64,000 nucleotides of DNA from an uncultured Alphaproteobacteria bacterium (GTDB taxonomy: Bacteria > Pseudomonadota > Alphaproteobacteria > HIMB59 > GCA-002718135): contig CACJRY010000001.1 of the NCBI GenBank assembly GCA_902595855.1, positions 62,001-126,000 on the forward strand, written 5' to 3'. The translations under genes were made by a program, and so were the position numbers. Positions 16,375 to 25,894 of this stretch are shown here, piece by piece. The stretch's first letter is position 1, and each line of letters opens with the position of its first letter. Under the pieces are notes generated by a model. The model was not told where the DNA came from and searched no databases. It saw nothing but the letters and a program-made list of their open reading frames with translations.

Positions 16375-17847
16375 TCAACGCAAATTGAAGGGATCACTTA
16401 AAGGCTCTTTTGAAGTACTAATCCAAGTAGTTTTAATATTAGAATAATCTTTCATCACTTCAATTCCTGACTCTCTCCCATACCCACTATTTTTAAAGCC
16501 ACCAAAAGGGGCCATGGGCGAAATTAATCTGTAAGTATTCACAAAAACAACTCCTGCTTGAACAGCTTTAGACACTCTCATTGCAATCCCATTGTTTTCA
16601 GTAAAGATTCCTGCTGCTAAGCCAAAAGTATTATCATTCATCAACTTAATTGCTTCATCTTCATCGGTAAATTTCATTACTGATAAAACAGGACCGAACA
16701 ACTCATTCTCTGCTGCAGGCAAACTATGATGATCACATGCTATGATAGTAGGCTCAAAATAAAAACCATTTTTAAAATCATTTACTCTATTCCCGCCAGT
16801 TATTATTCTACCCCCTTGTTCTAAGGTTTGTTTGATTTTATCTTCTATGTTTTGTAATTGATTTAAAGTAGCTAAAGGCCCTAATTGCGTTGTAGTGGAC
16901 ATGGGATCACCTATTTTAATTGCTTCGGCTTTAGTTTTTAACTCTTCAATATATTCTTCGTATATATTTTTTTGCAAATAAAGTCTTGAGCCCGCAATGC
17001 AGCTTTGGCCACCAGCACCAAAAATACTTGCCATAATTCCATTTATCGCATTGTCTTTACGCGCATCATTAAAGACAACTACTGGACTTTTCCCTCCAAG
17101 CTCAAGAGACACTTGGGATAAATTTTCTGCAGAATTTCTTACAATATGTTTTGCTGTATGAACGCCACCTGTAAAAGCAATTTTATTAATTTTAGGATGT
17201 GAAGTAAGTATTTTACTGCACGTATCTGCATAACCAGTTATTATATTTACAACCCCTTTTGGCAGTCCAACTTTGTCAATTAATTTGGAAAATTCTAATA
17301 ATGGAGTAGGGGCAATTTCTGATGCTTTAATTACTATGGTGTTGCCCATTGCTAAAGCTGGTGCAAGTTTAACTGCAGTTAGAAACATTTGAGAATTCCA
17401 GGGTATGATTGCAGCAATAACACCAACAGGTACTCTTGTAGTAAAAACATGCATATCTTCCTTGTCTATTGGAAGTGTTGCGCCTTCTATTTTATCAACT
17501 AAACCTGCATAGTAGTAATAATACTCAGCTATGTAATTTGCTTGAAACTTTGTTTCTTTAAATAATTTACCAGTATCTTTTGTTTCAATCGTTCCTAGCA
17601 GTTCAGCTTTATCTTTTAACTGATCACCAATTGCTCTTAAATACTTAGCTCTTTTTGATGGTAGAATTTTTGACCATTCTCCATGAAATGCTTTGTAAGC
17701 TGCTTCAACAGCTGAATTTACTTCAAACTCTTCAGCTAGACTAATTTCTGCAAATTCTTTTTCATTTGATGGATCAATTGATGTAAATGATTTACCTGAC
17801 TTTGAATTTACAAAATCCCCATTGATATAATTTTTAAATTTCTGCAT
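16375..17847 (-). CDS. NAD(P)-dependent aldehyde dehydrogenase
   Basis: 490 residues, normal length for the family. The catalytic glutamate lies in SLELGGKSP and the catalytic cysteine in GAGGQSCIAGSRL; IIPWNSQMF and FTGGVHTAKH mark the NAD-binding region, and PFGGFKNSGYGRESG the C-terminal signature. Such enzymes oxidise betaine aldehyde, 4-trimethylaminobutyraldehyde, gamma-glutamyl aldehydes and others. It overlaps the galactokinase-like gene by one base and precedes the M24 gene by three, so the three are one unit. A role in quaternary amine breakdown with the facing GBBH-like dioxygenase is possible but not shown. Confidence 0.93.
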   Translation of the reverse strand: MQKFKNYINGDFVNSKSGKSFTSIDPSNEKEFAEISLAEEFEVNSAVEAAYKAFHGEWSKILPSKRAKYLRAIGDQLKDKAELLGTIETKDTGKLFKETKFQANYIAEYYYYYAGLVDKIEGATLPIDKEDMHVFTTRVPVGVIAAIIPWNSQMFLTAVKLAPALAMGNTIVIKASEIAPTPLLEFSKLIDKVGLPKGVVNIITGYADTCSKILTSHPKINKIAFTGGVHTAKHIVRNSAENLSQVSLELGGKSPVVVFNDARKDNAINGIMASIFGAGGQSCIAGSRLYLQKNIYEEYIEELKTKAEAIKIGDPMSTTTQLGPLATLNQLQNIEDKIKQTLEQGGRIITGGNRVNDFKNGFYFEPTIIACDHHSLPAAENELFGPVLSVMKFTDEDEAIKLMNDNTFGLAAGIFTENNGIAMRVSKAVQAGVVFVNTYRLISPMAPFGGFKNSGYGRESGIEVMKDYSNIKTTWISTSKEPLSDPFNLR

Positions 17848-18914
17848 TATGTTTCAAATATATTTTCATCATCATAAAATTCTTTCATATTTTTTTTCCA
17901 TGTAGCAAAATTATTTTTTTGTATTAATGATACTGTAAAACCTCCAAACCCCCCACCAGTCAGTCTAGCTCCCTCTGCTCCAGATCTTAATGATCTTTCA
18001 ACTATCATATCAACATCTTCAGTTGATGCCTCAAAATCTTTTGCATATGATTGATGACTTTCATTCATTAATTTTCCAAATGATTTAATATTGCCATTTA
18101 TTATGCATTCCTTTGCATCAAGCACCCTAGCATTTTCAGTTATGACATGTCTTGCTCTTTTTAATATTAATTCATCGTTTATTTTATTTTCATTGAATTG
18201 CTCAGGTTTAATTGATCCTAAATATTCTGCTTCAAGATATTGCTCAGCTTGTTTTAGCTGATTGTATCGCTCATTATATGCGCTATCTCTTAAGTTGCGT
18301 TGAACTGCTGAGTCAACTAAGCAAAAAACCCAATCACTAGGCAAGTCTATTAATTCAAATTTTAAACTTAAGCAGTCCAAGAAAAATGCTTTACGGTGTA
18401 TACCTATTGAGGATACCATTTGATCCATTATTCCGCCTGAAACACCTATATAATTTCGCTCAACTTTTTGTGCTAAAATAGCAATATGTTTATCAGAATA
18501 ACTTGTATTAAAAAAAATATTTAATGATTTTAAAACACCAACACAAAGTGCCGAAGATGAAGAAATGCCTCTTCCCATTGGAATATTTGAAGATATAAAA
18601 ATATTTAAATGTGTATTTGGGATTTGTTTATTTTCATCATAGAATACAAATAAACATCCTTTAATGTAATCAATCCAATCGTTGTTTTTTGATTTAATAA
18701 AATCAGAGAAAATTTTTTTTTCATCAAAATTTTCAGAATATACTTGGTACTTTTTTTCATTATTTTTAGAAATTTGAACAGTCGTATGAAATTTTAATAA
18801 TGAAGGTAATACATACCCTCCAGTATAGTCAGTATGTTCACCAATCAAATTTACTCTTGCATGCGCACTACTAGAAGCTGAAAAATCTCCATTAAATAGT
18901 TCTTTAAAACCCAT
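17847..18914 (-). CDS. galK: Galactokinase-like GHMP sugar kinase
   Basis: 355 residues with all GHMP kinase signatures: the sugar-binding RVNLIGEHTDYTGGYVLP near residue 20, the phosphate-binding PMGRGISSSSALCVG near residue 112, and TGGGFGGFTV near the C-terminus. The length and first motif match galactokinase, which makes galactose-1-phosphate. No galT or galE is nearby, and the gene lies directly divergent from an amino-sugar operon, so N-acetylgalactosamine or another hexose could be the true substrate. It would not replace the missing 6-kinase needed by NagA, because GHMP kinases of this type phosphorylate C1. Confidence 0.85.
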   Translation of the reverse strand: MGFKELFNGDFSASSSAHARVNLIGEHTDYTGGYVLPSLLKFHTTVQISKNNEKKYQVYSENFDEKKIFSDFIKSKNNDWIDYIKGCLFVFYDENKQIPNTHLNIFISSNIPMGRGISSSSALCVGVLKSLNIFFNTSYSDKHIAILAQKVERNYIGVSGGIMDQMVSSIGIHRKAFFLDCLSLKFELIDLPSDWVFCLVDSAVQRNLRDSAYNERYNQLKQAEQYLEAEYLGSIKPEQFNENKINDELILKRARHVITENARVLDAKECIINGNIKSFGKLMNESHQSYAKDFEASTEDVDMIVERSLRSGAEGARLTGGGFGGFTVSLIQKNNFATWKKNMKEFYDDENIFET

Positions 18915-18942
18915 GGCAATCTCAATATATAAATTATTGATT

Positions 18943-20805
18943 ATGGAAATACAGTTAATTTTTACTCAAAATAATAAATTAAAAATAAATATTATTAACG
19001 ATCAATATTTACACGGTGATTTTAAAATCTGTTTTTCTTTAGTTTATTCTATTCAAGACATAAGTGGTGCAACTATATCTAAGAAAGTTGGTCGTTATTA
19101 TGAAATTCATTCCCAGCAAGATGAAATATTTTTAACTTTGCAAGAACCAAGAATTGGTTCCTATAATCTTTCTTGTGGTCCTGAAGGTTTATTTGTTCTT
19201 GATAAAAATGATAACAATATTGAATGCAAAATTATTCCTCTTAAATTTGAAAATCCAATTGACCCAATAGTCTATAAAGACGAAAAAGATAAAATATTTG
19301 ATCCAGTAATTCCATTACCTAATTTATTAAAATTAGATGAAGAAACTATTCCAATCAAAGATTTAACTTTTAAAATTCCTACAGATGAAAAAAATTTTTT
19401 TGATAACTTAAAAAATATATTTTATGCATCTAATATAAAATTTAATACATCATCAGGTTGTTCTATTGTTTTTAAAAGACAAGATTTAAAATCTGAAGAA
19501 TATAAAATTAATATTAAAAAAGAATTTATTTCAATTGAGTATTCTGATTATGGAGGGAAATTATATTCTATTATTACTCTTATTCAGCTAATTAATTTTT
19601 ATAAAACATATCTCCCAATTTGTTCAATAGAGGACAAACCCTCTTTAAATTGGAGAGGAATGCATTTGGATTGCGCAAGGCAATTTTACACAATTGATGA
19701 AATAAAAAGACTTATGGATTACATGTGCTTTTTCAAATTAAATCGTTTTCATTGGCATCTAACTGACAATGAAGCTTGGAGAGTTGAGTTAGAATGTTAT
19801 CCAAACTTAACAAAAGTTGGAGCATATAGAGGATATAATGAAATAATTCCTCCATTCTATGGAACTGGATATAATAAAACCGGAGGTTATTATTCTCGAA
19901 GTCAAATCTTAGAATTAATCGAATATGCAAGAGGTAGAAATATTGAAATAATGCCTGAAATAGATTTGCCAGCACACTCATGGACATTGCTTCAAGTGAT
20001 GCCTGAGCTTAGAGACTCAAGCTCTAATATAGTTTCAGAAGATGTTGGCAATTATCAAAATAATACAATCAATCCTGCTGTGGAAGAGACTCATAGATTT
20101 TTAAAAAATATTTTAGAGGAATTAAGTGAAATTTTTTCATTTAATATTATTCATGTTGGTGTCGATGAGAGACCTAAGGAGTCTTGGGAAGGGTCTCCCA
20201 AGGTTATTGAATATATGAAAAAAAACGGCATTGGTTCTTTTGATGAATTGCAAGATGAATACATGAATAATATTATTAATATTTTAAAAAAATCAAATAA
20301 ACTAACAGCAGCTTGGAATGAAGCAGCTCTACCTCCTCACAATGATATAGGCTCTGCTGGTAGTGCAGGTAAAATTGATAAATCTTGTATTATTTTTGCT
20401 TGGGAACATCCAGATGTTGGGATAATGTCTGCAAAAAAAGGATTTAAAACAGTTCTGTGCCCTGGGCATAAAACATATTTTGATATGGCTCATAATAATT
20501 CTACGTATGAAAGAGGAATTTGTTGGGCAGCCACTATAGAGGTTAAGCAAGTTTTTGATTGGGAGCCTCTGAAAGATTTCGCAACTAAAGATTTAGATAA
20601 TGTGTTAGGTATTCAGGGTCAGCTTTGGTCAGAAACAATCACAGATAAAGATTATTTTGATAAAATGATTAATCCTCGGCTTGCAACTCTTGCTGAAATT
20701 GCATGGTGTTCAAAAGCAAAAAGACCATGGGCTCAATTTAGGTCATCATTGCTTCATAATTTAGATTATTTATCAAAATTGGGCTGGAACTTTCATAATT
20801 TTTAG
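18943..20805 (+). CDS. GH20 beta-N-acetylhexosaminidase, apparently cytoplasmic
   Basis: 620 residues from ATG 18943; an ATG at 18913 is in frame but overlaps the galK start. The GH20 barrel begins at SLNWRGMHLDCARQFY (about residue 236) with KLNRFHWHLTDNEAWR, EIDLPAHS and the catalytic Asp-Glu pair in IIHVGVDERP, then QGQLWSE. The enzyme removes terminal GlcNAc or GalNAc by substrate-assisted catalysis. No signal peptide is seen, so it probably acts inside the cell on imported chitobiose-like sugars. The N-terminal 230 residues are a beta-rich domain, partly the usual GH20b domain. It heads the amino-sugar operon. Confidence 0.92.
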   Translation: MEIQLIFTQNNKLKINIINDQYLHGDFKICFSLVYSIQDISGATISKKVGRYYEIHSQQDEIFLTLQEPRIGSYNLSCGPEGLFVLDKNDNNIECKIIPLKFENPIDPIVYKDEKDKIFDPVIPLPNLLKLDEETIPIKDLTFKIPTDEKNFFDNLKNIFYASNIKFNTSSGCSIVFKRQDLKSEEYKINIKKEFISIEYSDYGGKLYSIITLIQLINFYKTYLPICSIEDKPSLNWRGMHLDCARQFYTIDEIKRLMDYMCFFKLNRFHWHLTDNEAWRVELECYPNLTKVGAYRGYNEIIPPFYGTGYNKTGGYYSRSQILELIEYARGRNIEIMPEIDLPAHSWTLLQVMPELRDSSSNIVSEDVGNYQNNTINPAVEETHRFLKNILEELSEIFSFNIIHVGVDERPKESWEGSPKVIEYMKKNGIGSFDELQDEYMNNIINILKKSNKLTAAWNEAALPPHNDIGSAGSAGKIDKSCIIFAWEHPDVGIMSAKKGFKTVLCPGHKTYFDMAHNNSTYERGICWAATIEVKQVFDWEPLKDFATKDLDNVLGIQGQLWSETITDKDYFDKMINPRLATLAEIAWCSKAKRPWAQFRSSLLHNLDYLSKLGWNFHNF

Positions 20806-20834
20806 TATTATGATTATTTTTTTAAGGCGATAAA

Positions 20835-21980
20835 ATGAAAATTGGTGCAGTAGGTTTTGGAAGTAGAACGGCAGGTGTCTATAATGAGTTTTCTAAAATT
20901 AATCCAAATTTTGAAATGATTGCTTATGTAGATCCACAGCCAATAGGCAAAGACTTTGCGCAGAAACATAATTTTTTCCCTAAAAAAGCGTATTCAAGTT
21001 TAAATGAAATGTTAGATCAAGAAAAACTAGATATGCTAATGATTGGATCTCCAAACCACTTACATTTAGATCATATTAAAGTTGGATTAAAAGCTGGATT
21101 ACAAATATTTGTTGAAAAACCTATAGTAATAACTGAGCAAGAAACTTTTGAGTTAGCAAAACTAATAAAAGAATATGGAAAAGAACGAATTATTGTTGGT
21201 CTGGTTCTAAGATATTCGCAACAAGCAAGATCTGTAAGAAAATTGTTAGATCAAAACGCTATTGGAAAGATTATATCAATTGAAGCATCAGAACATATTG
21301 TACCTTCGCATGGTGCTTTTTTTATGAGAAATTGGAGAAGAAAGCAAAAATATTCTGGAGGCTTTATGCTTGAAAAATGCTGTCATGATATTGATTTTTA
21401 TTCAATGATTACAGCAAGTAGACCTATTAAAGTTGCTAGTTTTGGGTCAAGAAGATCTTTTATTCCTGATAATCTGCCAACAGGTTCCCACGAACAATAT
21501 ACAAAAGATAGACTGAAAGGTTGGGAGTCGAAATCAAATGTTTTTGATAGTGACGCTGATATTGTCGATCATCAAGTAGCAATAATAGAATATGAAAATA
21601 AAGCTGTATTATCTTTTCACACCAATATGAAAGTTCCAGACGAATTTAGAAGATTTGCAGTAATGGGATCTTCAGGAATGATCGAGGGAGATTTTGTTAG
21701 GGGGTTTATGAAAGCTCATGATGAAAATAATAATGTACTTATTGATGAAGATTATGGAGCAGCATTTGGAAAAGAAATAAAAGGTCACTATGGCGCAGAC
21801 AGTTTAATGGCTAAAGACATTAATAATTATTTGTTAAAAAATAATAAAGAATTACCAGTTGGTGTAATAGAGTGTATGGAGGCAGGAATTGTTGCTATGA
21901 AAATTGATGAAGCTAGAAATACTGGTAAAGTAATTGACTTAACAAGCACTTGGGATAAATTCGACTCTTTATTACATTAG
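20835..21980 (+). CDS. Gfo/Idh/MocA-family oxidoreductase
   Basis: 381 residues with an N-terminal NAD(P)-binding fold (KIGAVGFGSRTAG), the strand-end motif FVEKPIVI containing the EKP lysine, and the C-terminal alpha/beta domain with GGFMLEKCCHDIDFY that supplies the catalytic His/Asp pair. The family oxidises or epimerises sugars; a subset (GH109) uses the same fold to hydrolyse N-acetylgalactosaminides. Position between GH20 and the importer genes suggests it acts on the imported amino sugar. Which reaction it performs cannot be told from sequence. Confidence 0.9.
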   Translation: MKIGAVGFGSRTAGVYNEFSKINPNFEMIAYVDPQPIGKDFAQKHNFFPKKAYSSLNEMLDQEKLDMLMIGSPNHLHLDHIKVGLKAGLQIFVEKPIVITEQETFELAKLIKEYGKERIIVGLVLRYSQQARSVRKLLDQNAIGKIISIEASEHIVPSHGAFFMRNWRRKQKYSGGFMLEKCCHDIDFYSMITASRPIKVASFGSRRSFIPDNLPTGSHEQYTKDRLKGWESKSNVFDSDADIVDHQVAIIEYENKAVLSFHTNMKVPDEFRRFAVMGSSGMIEGDFVRGFMKAHDENNNVLIDEDYGAAFGKEIKGHYGADSLMAKDINNYLLKNNKELPVGVIECMEAGIVAMKIDEARNTGKVIDLTSTWDKFDSLLH

Positions 21981-21985
21981 TAATT

Positions 21986-22885
21986 ATGAAACAAAAATTA
22001 AAATCATATAATGCCCAAACATATATAGCATATGCACTAATTGCGCCTGCTGCTATTTATATAATTCTTATTGTTGCTTGGCCATTATTAGAAACAATTA
22101 GATTATCTTTCACAAATTCTAGCTTAGCAGGCGAAGATTATGTTGGTTTAGAAAATTATCAAAAAATGTTTTCTAGTAAAAAATTTAATGGAATAGTTTC
22201 CAGAACATTTATTTGGATGTTTTTTTCAGTCTCTTTAAAACTTATTATTGGTTTAATTGGAGCTGTTTTACTTAATGCTAATTTAAAAGGAAGATCAATT
22301 TTTAGAGTACTTGTAATGCCTCCTTGGGTAGTTCCGATTGCAATTGGGATGCTCGGCTGGTTATGGTTATATAACGGATATTTTGGAATTATAGCAGGCG
22401 TAGGTATGCGAACTGGTATTTTGGATGGTCCTTTTGGATTTCTTGCTTACAAACAAAGTGCCTTTATTTCTACAATAATTGCAGATGTATGGGTTGGAAC
22501 ACCAATGGTAACAGTTTTCTTTTTAGCTGCAATGCAAGGTGTTCCAAGGGATTTATATGAAGCTGCTTATTGTGATGGTGCTTCAAGATGGGATAGGTTT
22601 TTTAAAATTACGTTACCTCAAATCACCCCTGTAATTATTACAATGTCATTGCTATCTGCTATTTGGACATTCAACTCATTTGAAATAATCTGGATACTAA
22701 CTGAAGGTGGACCAAGAGGGGCTACAACTACATTAATTATCGATACCTATAAACAAGCATTAGGAAATTATAAATTTGGAAGAGGGGCTGCTAGAGCCGT
22801 GGTTGTAATGATTTTATTAATGTTATTTGCAGGTTTTTATCTAGCTTTACTTGCTAGAATTAATAGGAAAATTTCTCATGGATAA
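21986..22885 (+). CDS. Sugar ABC importer permease, MalF/LacF type
   Basis: 299 residues with six membrane helices. The cytoplasmic EAA loop is DLYEAAYCDGASRWDRFFKITLPQI near residue 190, which contacts the ATPase. The N-terminus (AYALIAPAAIYIILIVAWPLLETIRLSF) is that of CUT1-family permeases. It starts five bases after the Gfo/Idh gene and overlaps the next permease by eight bases (ATGGATAA), so translation is coupled. It would form the importer with one of the two following MalG-type proteins; an ATPase gene is not present in this operon. Confidence 0.93.
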   Translation: MKQKLKSYNAQTYIAYALIAPAAIYIILIVAWPLLETIRLSFTNSSLAGEDYVGLENYQKMFSSKKFNGIVSRTFIWMFFSVSLKLIIGLIGAVLLNANLKGRSIFRVLVMPPWVVPIAIGMLGWLWLYNGYFGIIAGVGMRTGILDGPFGFLAYKQSAFISTIIADVWVGTPMVTVFFLAAMQGVPRDLYEAAYCDGASRWDRFFKITLPQITPVIITMSLLSAIWTFNSFEIIWILTEGGPRGATTTLIIDTYKQALGNYKFGRGAARAVVVMILLMLFAGFYLALLARINRKISHG

Positions 22886-23717
22886 ATATAATCCTTTTGA
22901 AAAAATATTAATTTATTCTGGCATATTGGTCTTCATGACTTTTATTCTTTTGCCTTTTGTCGAAATGTTTTATGCATCACTTCGTCCTTTAGATCATTTA
23001 TTTCGTTCACCATATCAATTTTATTCTGATGATTTATCTTTTTGGGCTTATCGAGAAATGTGGAATACTGTGCCAATGCTTGGAAGATATATCTTTAATA
23101 GTTTTTTTCTGGCTTCTTGCGTTGCAATACTAACTCTTCTTTTTGTTATTCCAGCAGCTTACGCTTACGCACGTTTTAAATTTCCTGCTAAGAATACTAG
23201 CTTATACTTACTTCTGGCAATTAATATGTTTTCTGGTGCAGTAATTTTAATACCACTATACAAACTCTTAAGGACTTTAGGTTTATTAAATAGTTATCAA
23301 TCTATGATTATTCCGGGAGTGGCTTTTTTAATTCCAACATCAATATGGTTACTTAAGTCTTACTTTGAAAAAATACCAATAGATTTGGAGGAAGCAGCTT
23401 TTGTAGATGGTGCATCAAGAGTACAAATACTCAGGCATATCATAGCTCCTCTAAGCACACCTGGATTAGTTGTAGTTGGTATTTATGCTTTCATCGGTGC
23501 GTACGCTCAACAGTTTTTATTTGCGATTACATTTAACCAGAAGAAAGAATATATGCCAATTCCAACAGGGTTATATGAATTTATAGGATATCAAAGTGTT
23601 AAATGGAATGAAATGATGGCAGCTGCCTTAGTAGGAATGTTACCTGTGTTATTATTATTTATTTTTTTACAAAAATATATTGTAGAGGGACTCACTGCGG
23701 GTGCAGTAAAAAACTAA
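22878..23717 (+). CDS. Sugar ABC importer permease, MalG type, copy 1
   Basis: 279 residues from ATG 22878, inside the end of the previous gene (8-base overlap). Six membrane helices, with the EAA loop DLEEAAFVDGASRVQILRHI near residue 168. It is followed after one base by a near copy of itself. About 30 of 279 residues differ between the two proteins, concentrated in helices rather than in the EAA loop. Nucleotides 22940-23071 are identical to 23781-23912. It should pair with the MalF-type protein encoded just upstream. Confidence 0.93.
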   Translation: MDKYNPFEKILIYSGILVFMTFILLPFVEMFYASLRPLDHLFRSPYQFYSDDLSFWAYREMWNTVPMLGRYIFNSFFLASCVAILTLLFVIPAAYAYARFKFPAKNTSLYLLLAINMFSGAVILIPLYKLLRTLGLLNSYQSMIIPGVAFLIPTSIWLLKSYFEKIPIDLEEAAFVDGASRVQILRHIIAPLSTPGLVVVGIYAFIGAYAQQFLFAITFNQKKEYMPIPTGLYEFIGYQSVKWNEMMAAALVGMLPVLLLFIFLQKYIVEGLTAGAVKN

Positions 23718-23718
23718 A

Positions 23719-24558
23719 TTGGATAAATATAATATATACGAAAAGATATTATTATATTCAGGAATATTAGTCTTTATGATTTTTATTCTTTTGCCTTTTG
23801 TCGAAATGTTTTATGCATCACTTCGTCCTTTAGATCATTTATTTCGTTCACCATATCAATTTTATTCTGATGATTTATCTTTTTGGGCTTATCGAGAAAT
23901 GTGGAATACTGTACCTATGCTTCCAAGATATATTTTTAACAGTTTTTTTCTGGCCTCAGTAACTTCTATAATTACTTTGCTTTTTGTAATTCCTGCAGCT
24001 TACGCTTACGCACGATTTAAATTTCCTTTTAAAAATTCTTCACTCTATATTTTATTAGCAATTAATATGTTTTCAGGTGCGGTTTTATTAATTCCTCTTT
24101 ATAAAGTATTAAGAACATTTGGTTTGCTAAATACATATCAAGCTATGATTGTTCCAGGAGTTGCTTTTCTAATTCCAACATCAATATGGTTACTGAAATC
24201 TTATTTTGCTAAAATACCAATAGATTTGGAGGAAGCAGCTTTTGTAGATGGTGCATCAAGAGTACAAATTTTAAGACATATAATCGCACCTCTTAGTACA
24301 CCTGGTCTGGTAGTTGTTGGGATATATGCTTTTATAGGATCTTATGCTCAACAATTCTTATTTGCGATTACATTTAACCAGAAAAAAGAATATATGCCTA
24401 TCCCTTCGGGACTCTATGAATTTATAGGATACACAACAGTCAAATGGAATGAAATGATGGCCGCTTCTCTTGTTGGGATAGCACCTGTCTTGATTATTTT
24501 TCTTTTTTTGCAGAAATATATTGTTGCTGGATTGACTTCTGGAGCGGTAAAAAACTAG
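23719..24558 (+). CDS. Sugar ABC importer permease, MalG type, copy 2
   Basis: 279 residues from a TTG start at 23719, placed exactly as the ATG of copy 1 (both proteins begin M-DKYN). It has the same length, six helices and an identical EAA segment. Differences to copy 1 are spread over the membrane helices (for example helix 2 and the last helix). Both copies are intact, so neither looks like a decaying pseudogene. Two alternatives for the second half-transporter may give two importers with different sugar preference. No ribosome site is visible upstream because it begins one base after copy 1. Confidence 0.9.
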   Translation: MDKYNIYEKILLYSGILVFMIFILLPFVEMFYASLRPLDHLFRSPYQFYSDDLSFWAYREMWNTVPMLPRYIFNSFFLASVTSIITLLFVIPAAYAYARFKFPFKNSSLYILLAINMFSGAVLLIPLYKVLRTFGLLNTYQAMIVPGVAFLIPTSIWLLKSYFAKIPIDLEEAAFVDGASRVQILRHIIAPLSTPGLVVVGIYAFIGSYAQQFLFAITFNQKKEYMPIPSGLYEFIGYTTVKWNEMMAASLVGIAPVLIIFLFLQKYIVAGLTSGAVKN

Positions 24559-24571
24559 AGAATTACTAAAA

Positions 24572-24597
24572 AACTAACTTGCTTCATAGAGCTAGTT
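24572..24597 (+). terminator. Hairpin between permease copy 2 and binding protein
   Basis: Imperfect 8-base stem (AACTAACT at 24572-24579 with AGCTAGTT at 24590-24597, one mismatch) in the short gap before the solute-binding protein. It may slow transcription or stabilise an mRNA end. Weak evidence. Confidence 0.35.
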
Positions 24598-24634
24598 AAT
24601 GTTATCTCTTTTCTATAATTTAAATGGAGGAAAT

Positions 24635-25846
24635 ATGAATTTCAAAAAACTATCTTCATTTCTTACAATTGCTATACTTTCACTAGTTGGTTTTAAAGCT
24701 TATGCTGCTGACGTTCACGGTGTATTCTGTGGTGGTGAACTTCGACCTAATTATGTTGAAATAGCTGATAAGTACATGGAAGACAATCCTGGAGTAAACG
24801 TAACTCTAGAGGCTGTTCCTTGGGGAACATGTCAGGACAAAGTAATAAATCTTGCTATCGCAGGTGATCCTGTTGCATTTTCATATGTTGGATCTAGAAC
24901 TTTAAAAGGTCTTGCAGAAAACGGACATATTTTAGAAACAAATATTCCTGCTTCACAAAAAGCAATGTATCAGCCAGGTATCTTAAATACAGTTACTCAC
25001 ATGGGCAAAACTTGGGGTTTCCCTCATGCATTTTCTACAAAAGCACTCTTTATGAATTGTGGTCTTTTAGAAAAAGCAGGTGTTGCATGTGAAGGCCCTC
25101 AAACTTGGGATGAGTTATATTCAATGGCTGAAGCCGTAACAAATAATGTTGATGGTGCGTCAGGAATTGGACTAGCTGGTAAAGATTTTGATAACACAAT
25201 GCACCAATTTTTAAACTATCTTTATAGTAATGGTGGACAAGTTATTGATCCTCTTACAAATGAAATAACTTTAGATTCTTCAAACACAGTAGAAACTTTA
25301 GAGTTTTATGGAAAGTTAGCAAATGTTTCTCAGGAAGGTCCTTTAGCTTGGGAGAGATCTCAACTTACTGAACTATTCAATGATGAAAAAATTGCTATGT
25401 ACATTAACGGACCATGGGGTAGAGGTCAGCATAAGGAAGGCTTAGATGTTAAAACAGTTAGAATTCCTGCTGGACCTCAAGGTAGCCAAGGTACTCTTTT
25501 GATCACTGATAGTATTGCAGTTTTCAATAATACAGGTGTTGAAGAGCATGCAATGGCATTGGCTAGTATTATTTCATCTGGTGACTCTCAATACAGCTTA
25601 GATACTGACTGGGGATTAACTCCAATCATGAAGTATCCACAAATTGGTTCAGTAGCACCATACAATGAAGATTATTGGATGATGTTTATTGATGCAATTG
25701 GTGATGGTGGACCAGAACCATTATTTGTTGATTATAAAGCTTTTCAATCTGTTATGAACTCAATGATACAAGGAGCTATTCTTGGAGAAGGAGATGCTGC
25801 AGATTTAGTTGCTGAAGCAGCTGAAGAGTTGGAAGAATACAAGTAA
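24635..25846 (+). CDS. Amino-sugar ABC importer solute-binding protein
   Basis: 403 residues from ATG 24635, preceded by TGGAGG; a frame extension to 24599 lacks such a site. A signal peptide ends in KAYA|AD near residue 24, so the mature protein is periplasmic. It has the type of extracellular solute-binding protein family 1, with YINGPWGRG and the acidic C-terminal helix AADLVAEAAEELEEYK. It is expected to bind N-acetylglucosamine or a chitin oligomer for the neighbouring permeases. Unlike the other two sugar operons in the window, here it follows the permease genes. Confidence 0.92.
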   Translation: MNFKKLSSFLTIAILSLVGFKAYAADVHGVFCGGELRPNYVEIADKYMEDNPGVNVTLEAVPWGTCQDKVINLAIAGDPVAFSYVGSRTLKGLAENGHILETNIPASQKAMYQPGILNTVTHMGKTWGFPHAFSTKALFMNCGLLEKAGVACEGPQTWDELYSMAEAVTNNVDGASGIGLAGKDFDNTMHQFLNYLYSNGGQVIDPLTNEITLDSSNTVETLEFYGKLANVSQEGPLAWERSQLTELFNDEKIAMYINGPWGRGQHKEGLDVKTVRIPAGPQGSQGTLLITDSIAVFNNTGVEEHAMALASIISSGDSQYSLDTDWGLTPIMKYPQIGSVAPYNEDYWMMFIDAIGDGGPEPLFVDYKAFQSVMNSMIQGAILGEGDAADLVAEAAEELEEYK

Positions 25847-25857
25847 ATTATAAAAAT

Positions 25858-25879
25858 GCTGGGGCGATAAAGCCCCGGC
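25858..25879 (+). terminator. Hairpin after the amino-sugar binding protein
   Basis: GCTGGGGC (25858-25865) pairs with GCCCCGGC (25872-25879) around a 6-base loop, including one G-T pair. It sits between the binding protein and the SIS gene and probably lets the binding protein be made in excess over downstream enzymes. Confidence 0.65.
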
Positions 25880-25894
25880 AAACTCTCCTATTTT

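Noticed and set aside
23719-24558. Permease copy 2 as an assembly duplication
   Set aside because: Synonymous and amino-acid differences are spread along the copies, and it has its own start codon, so it is a real second gene.
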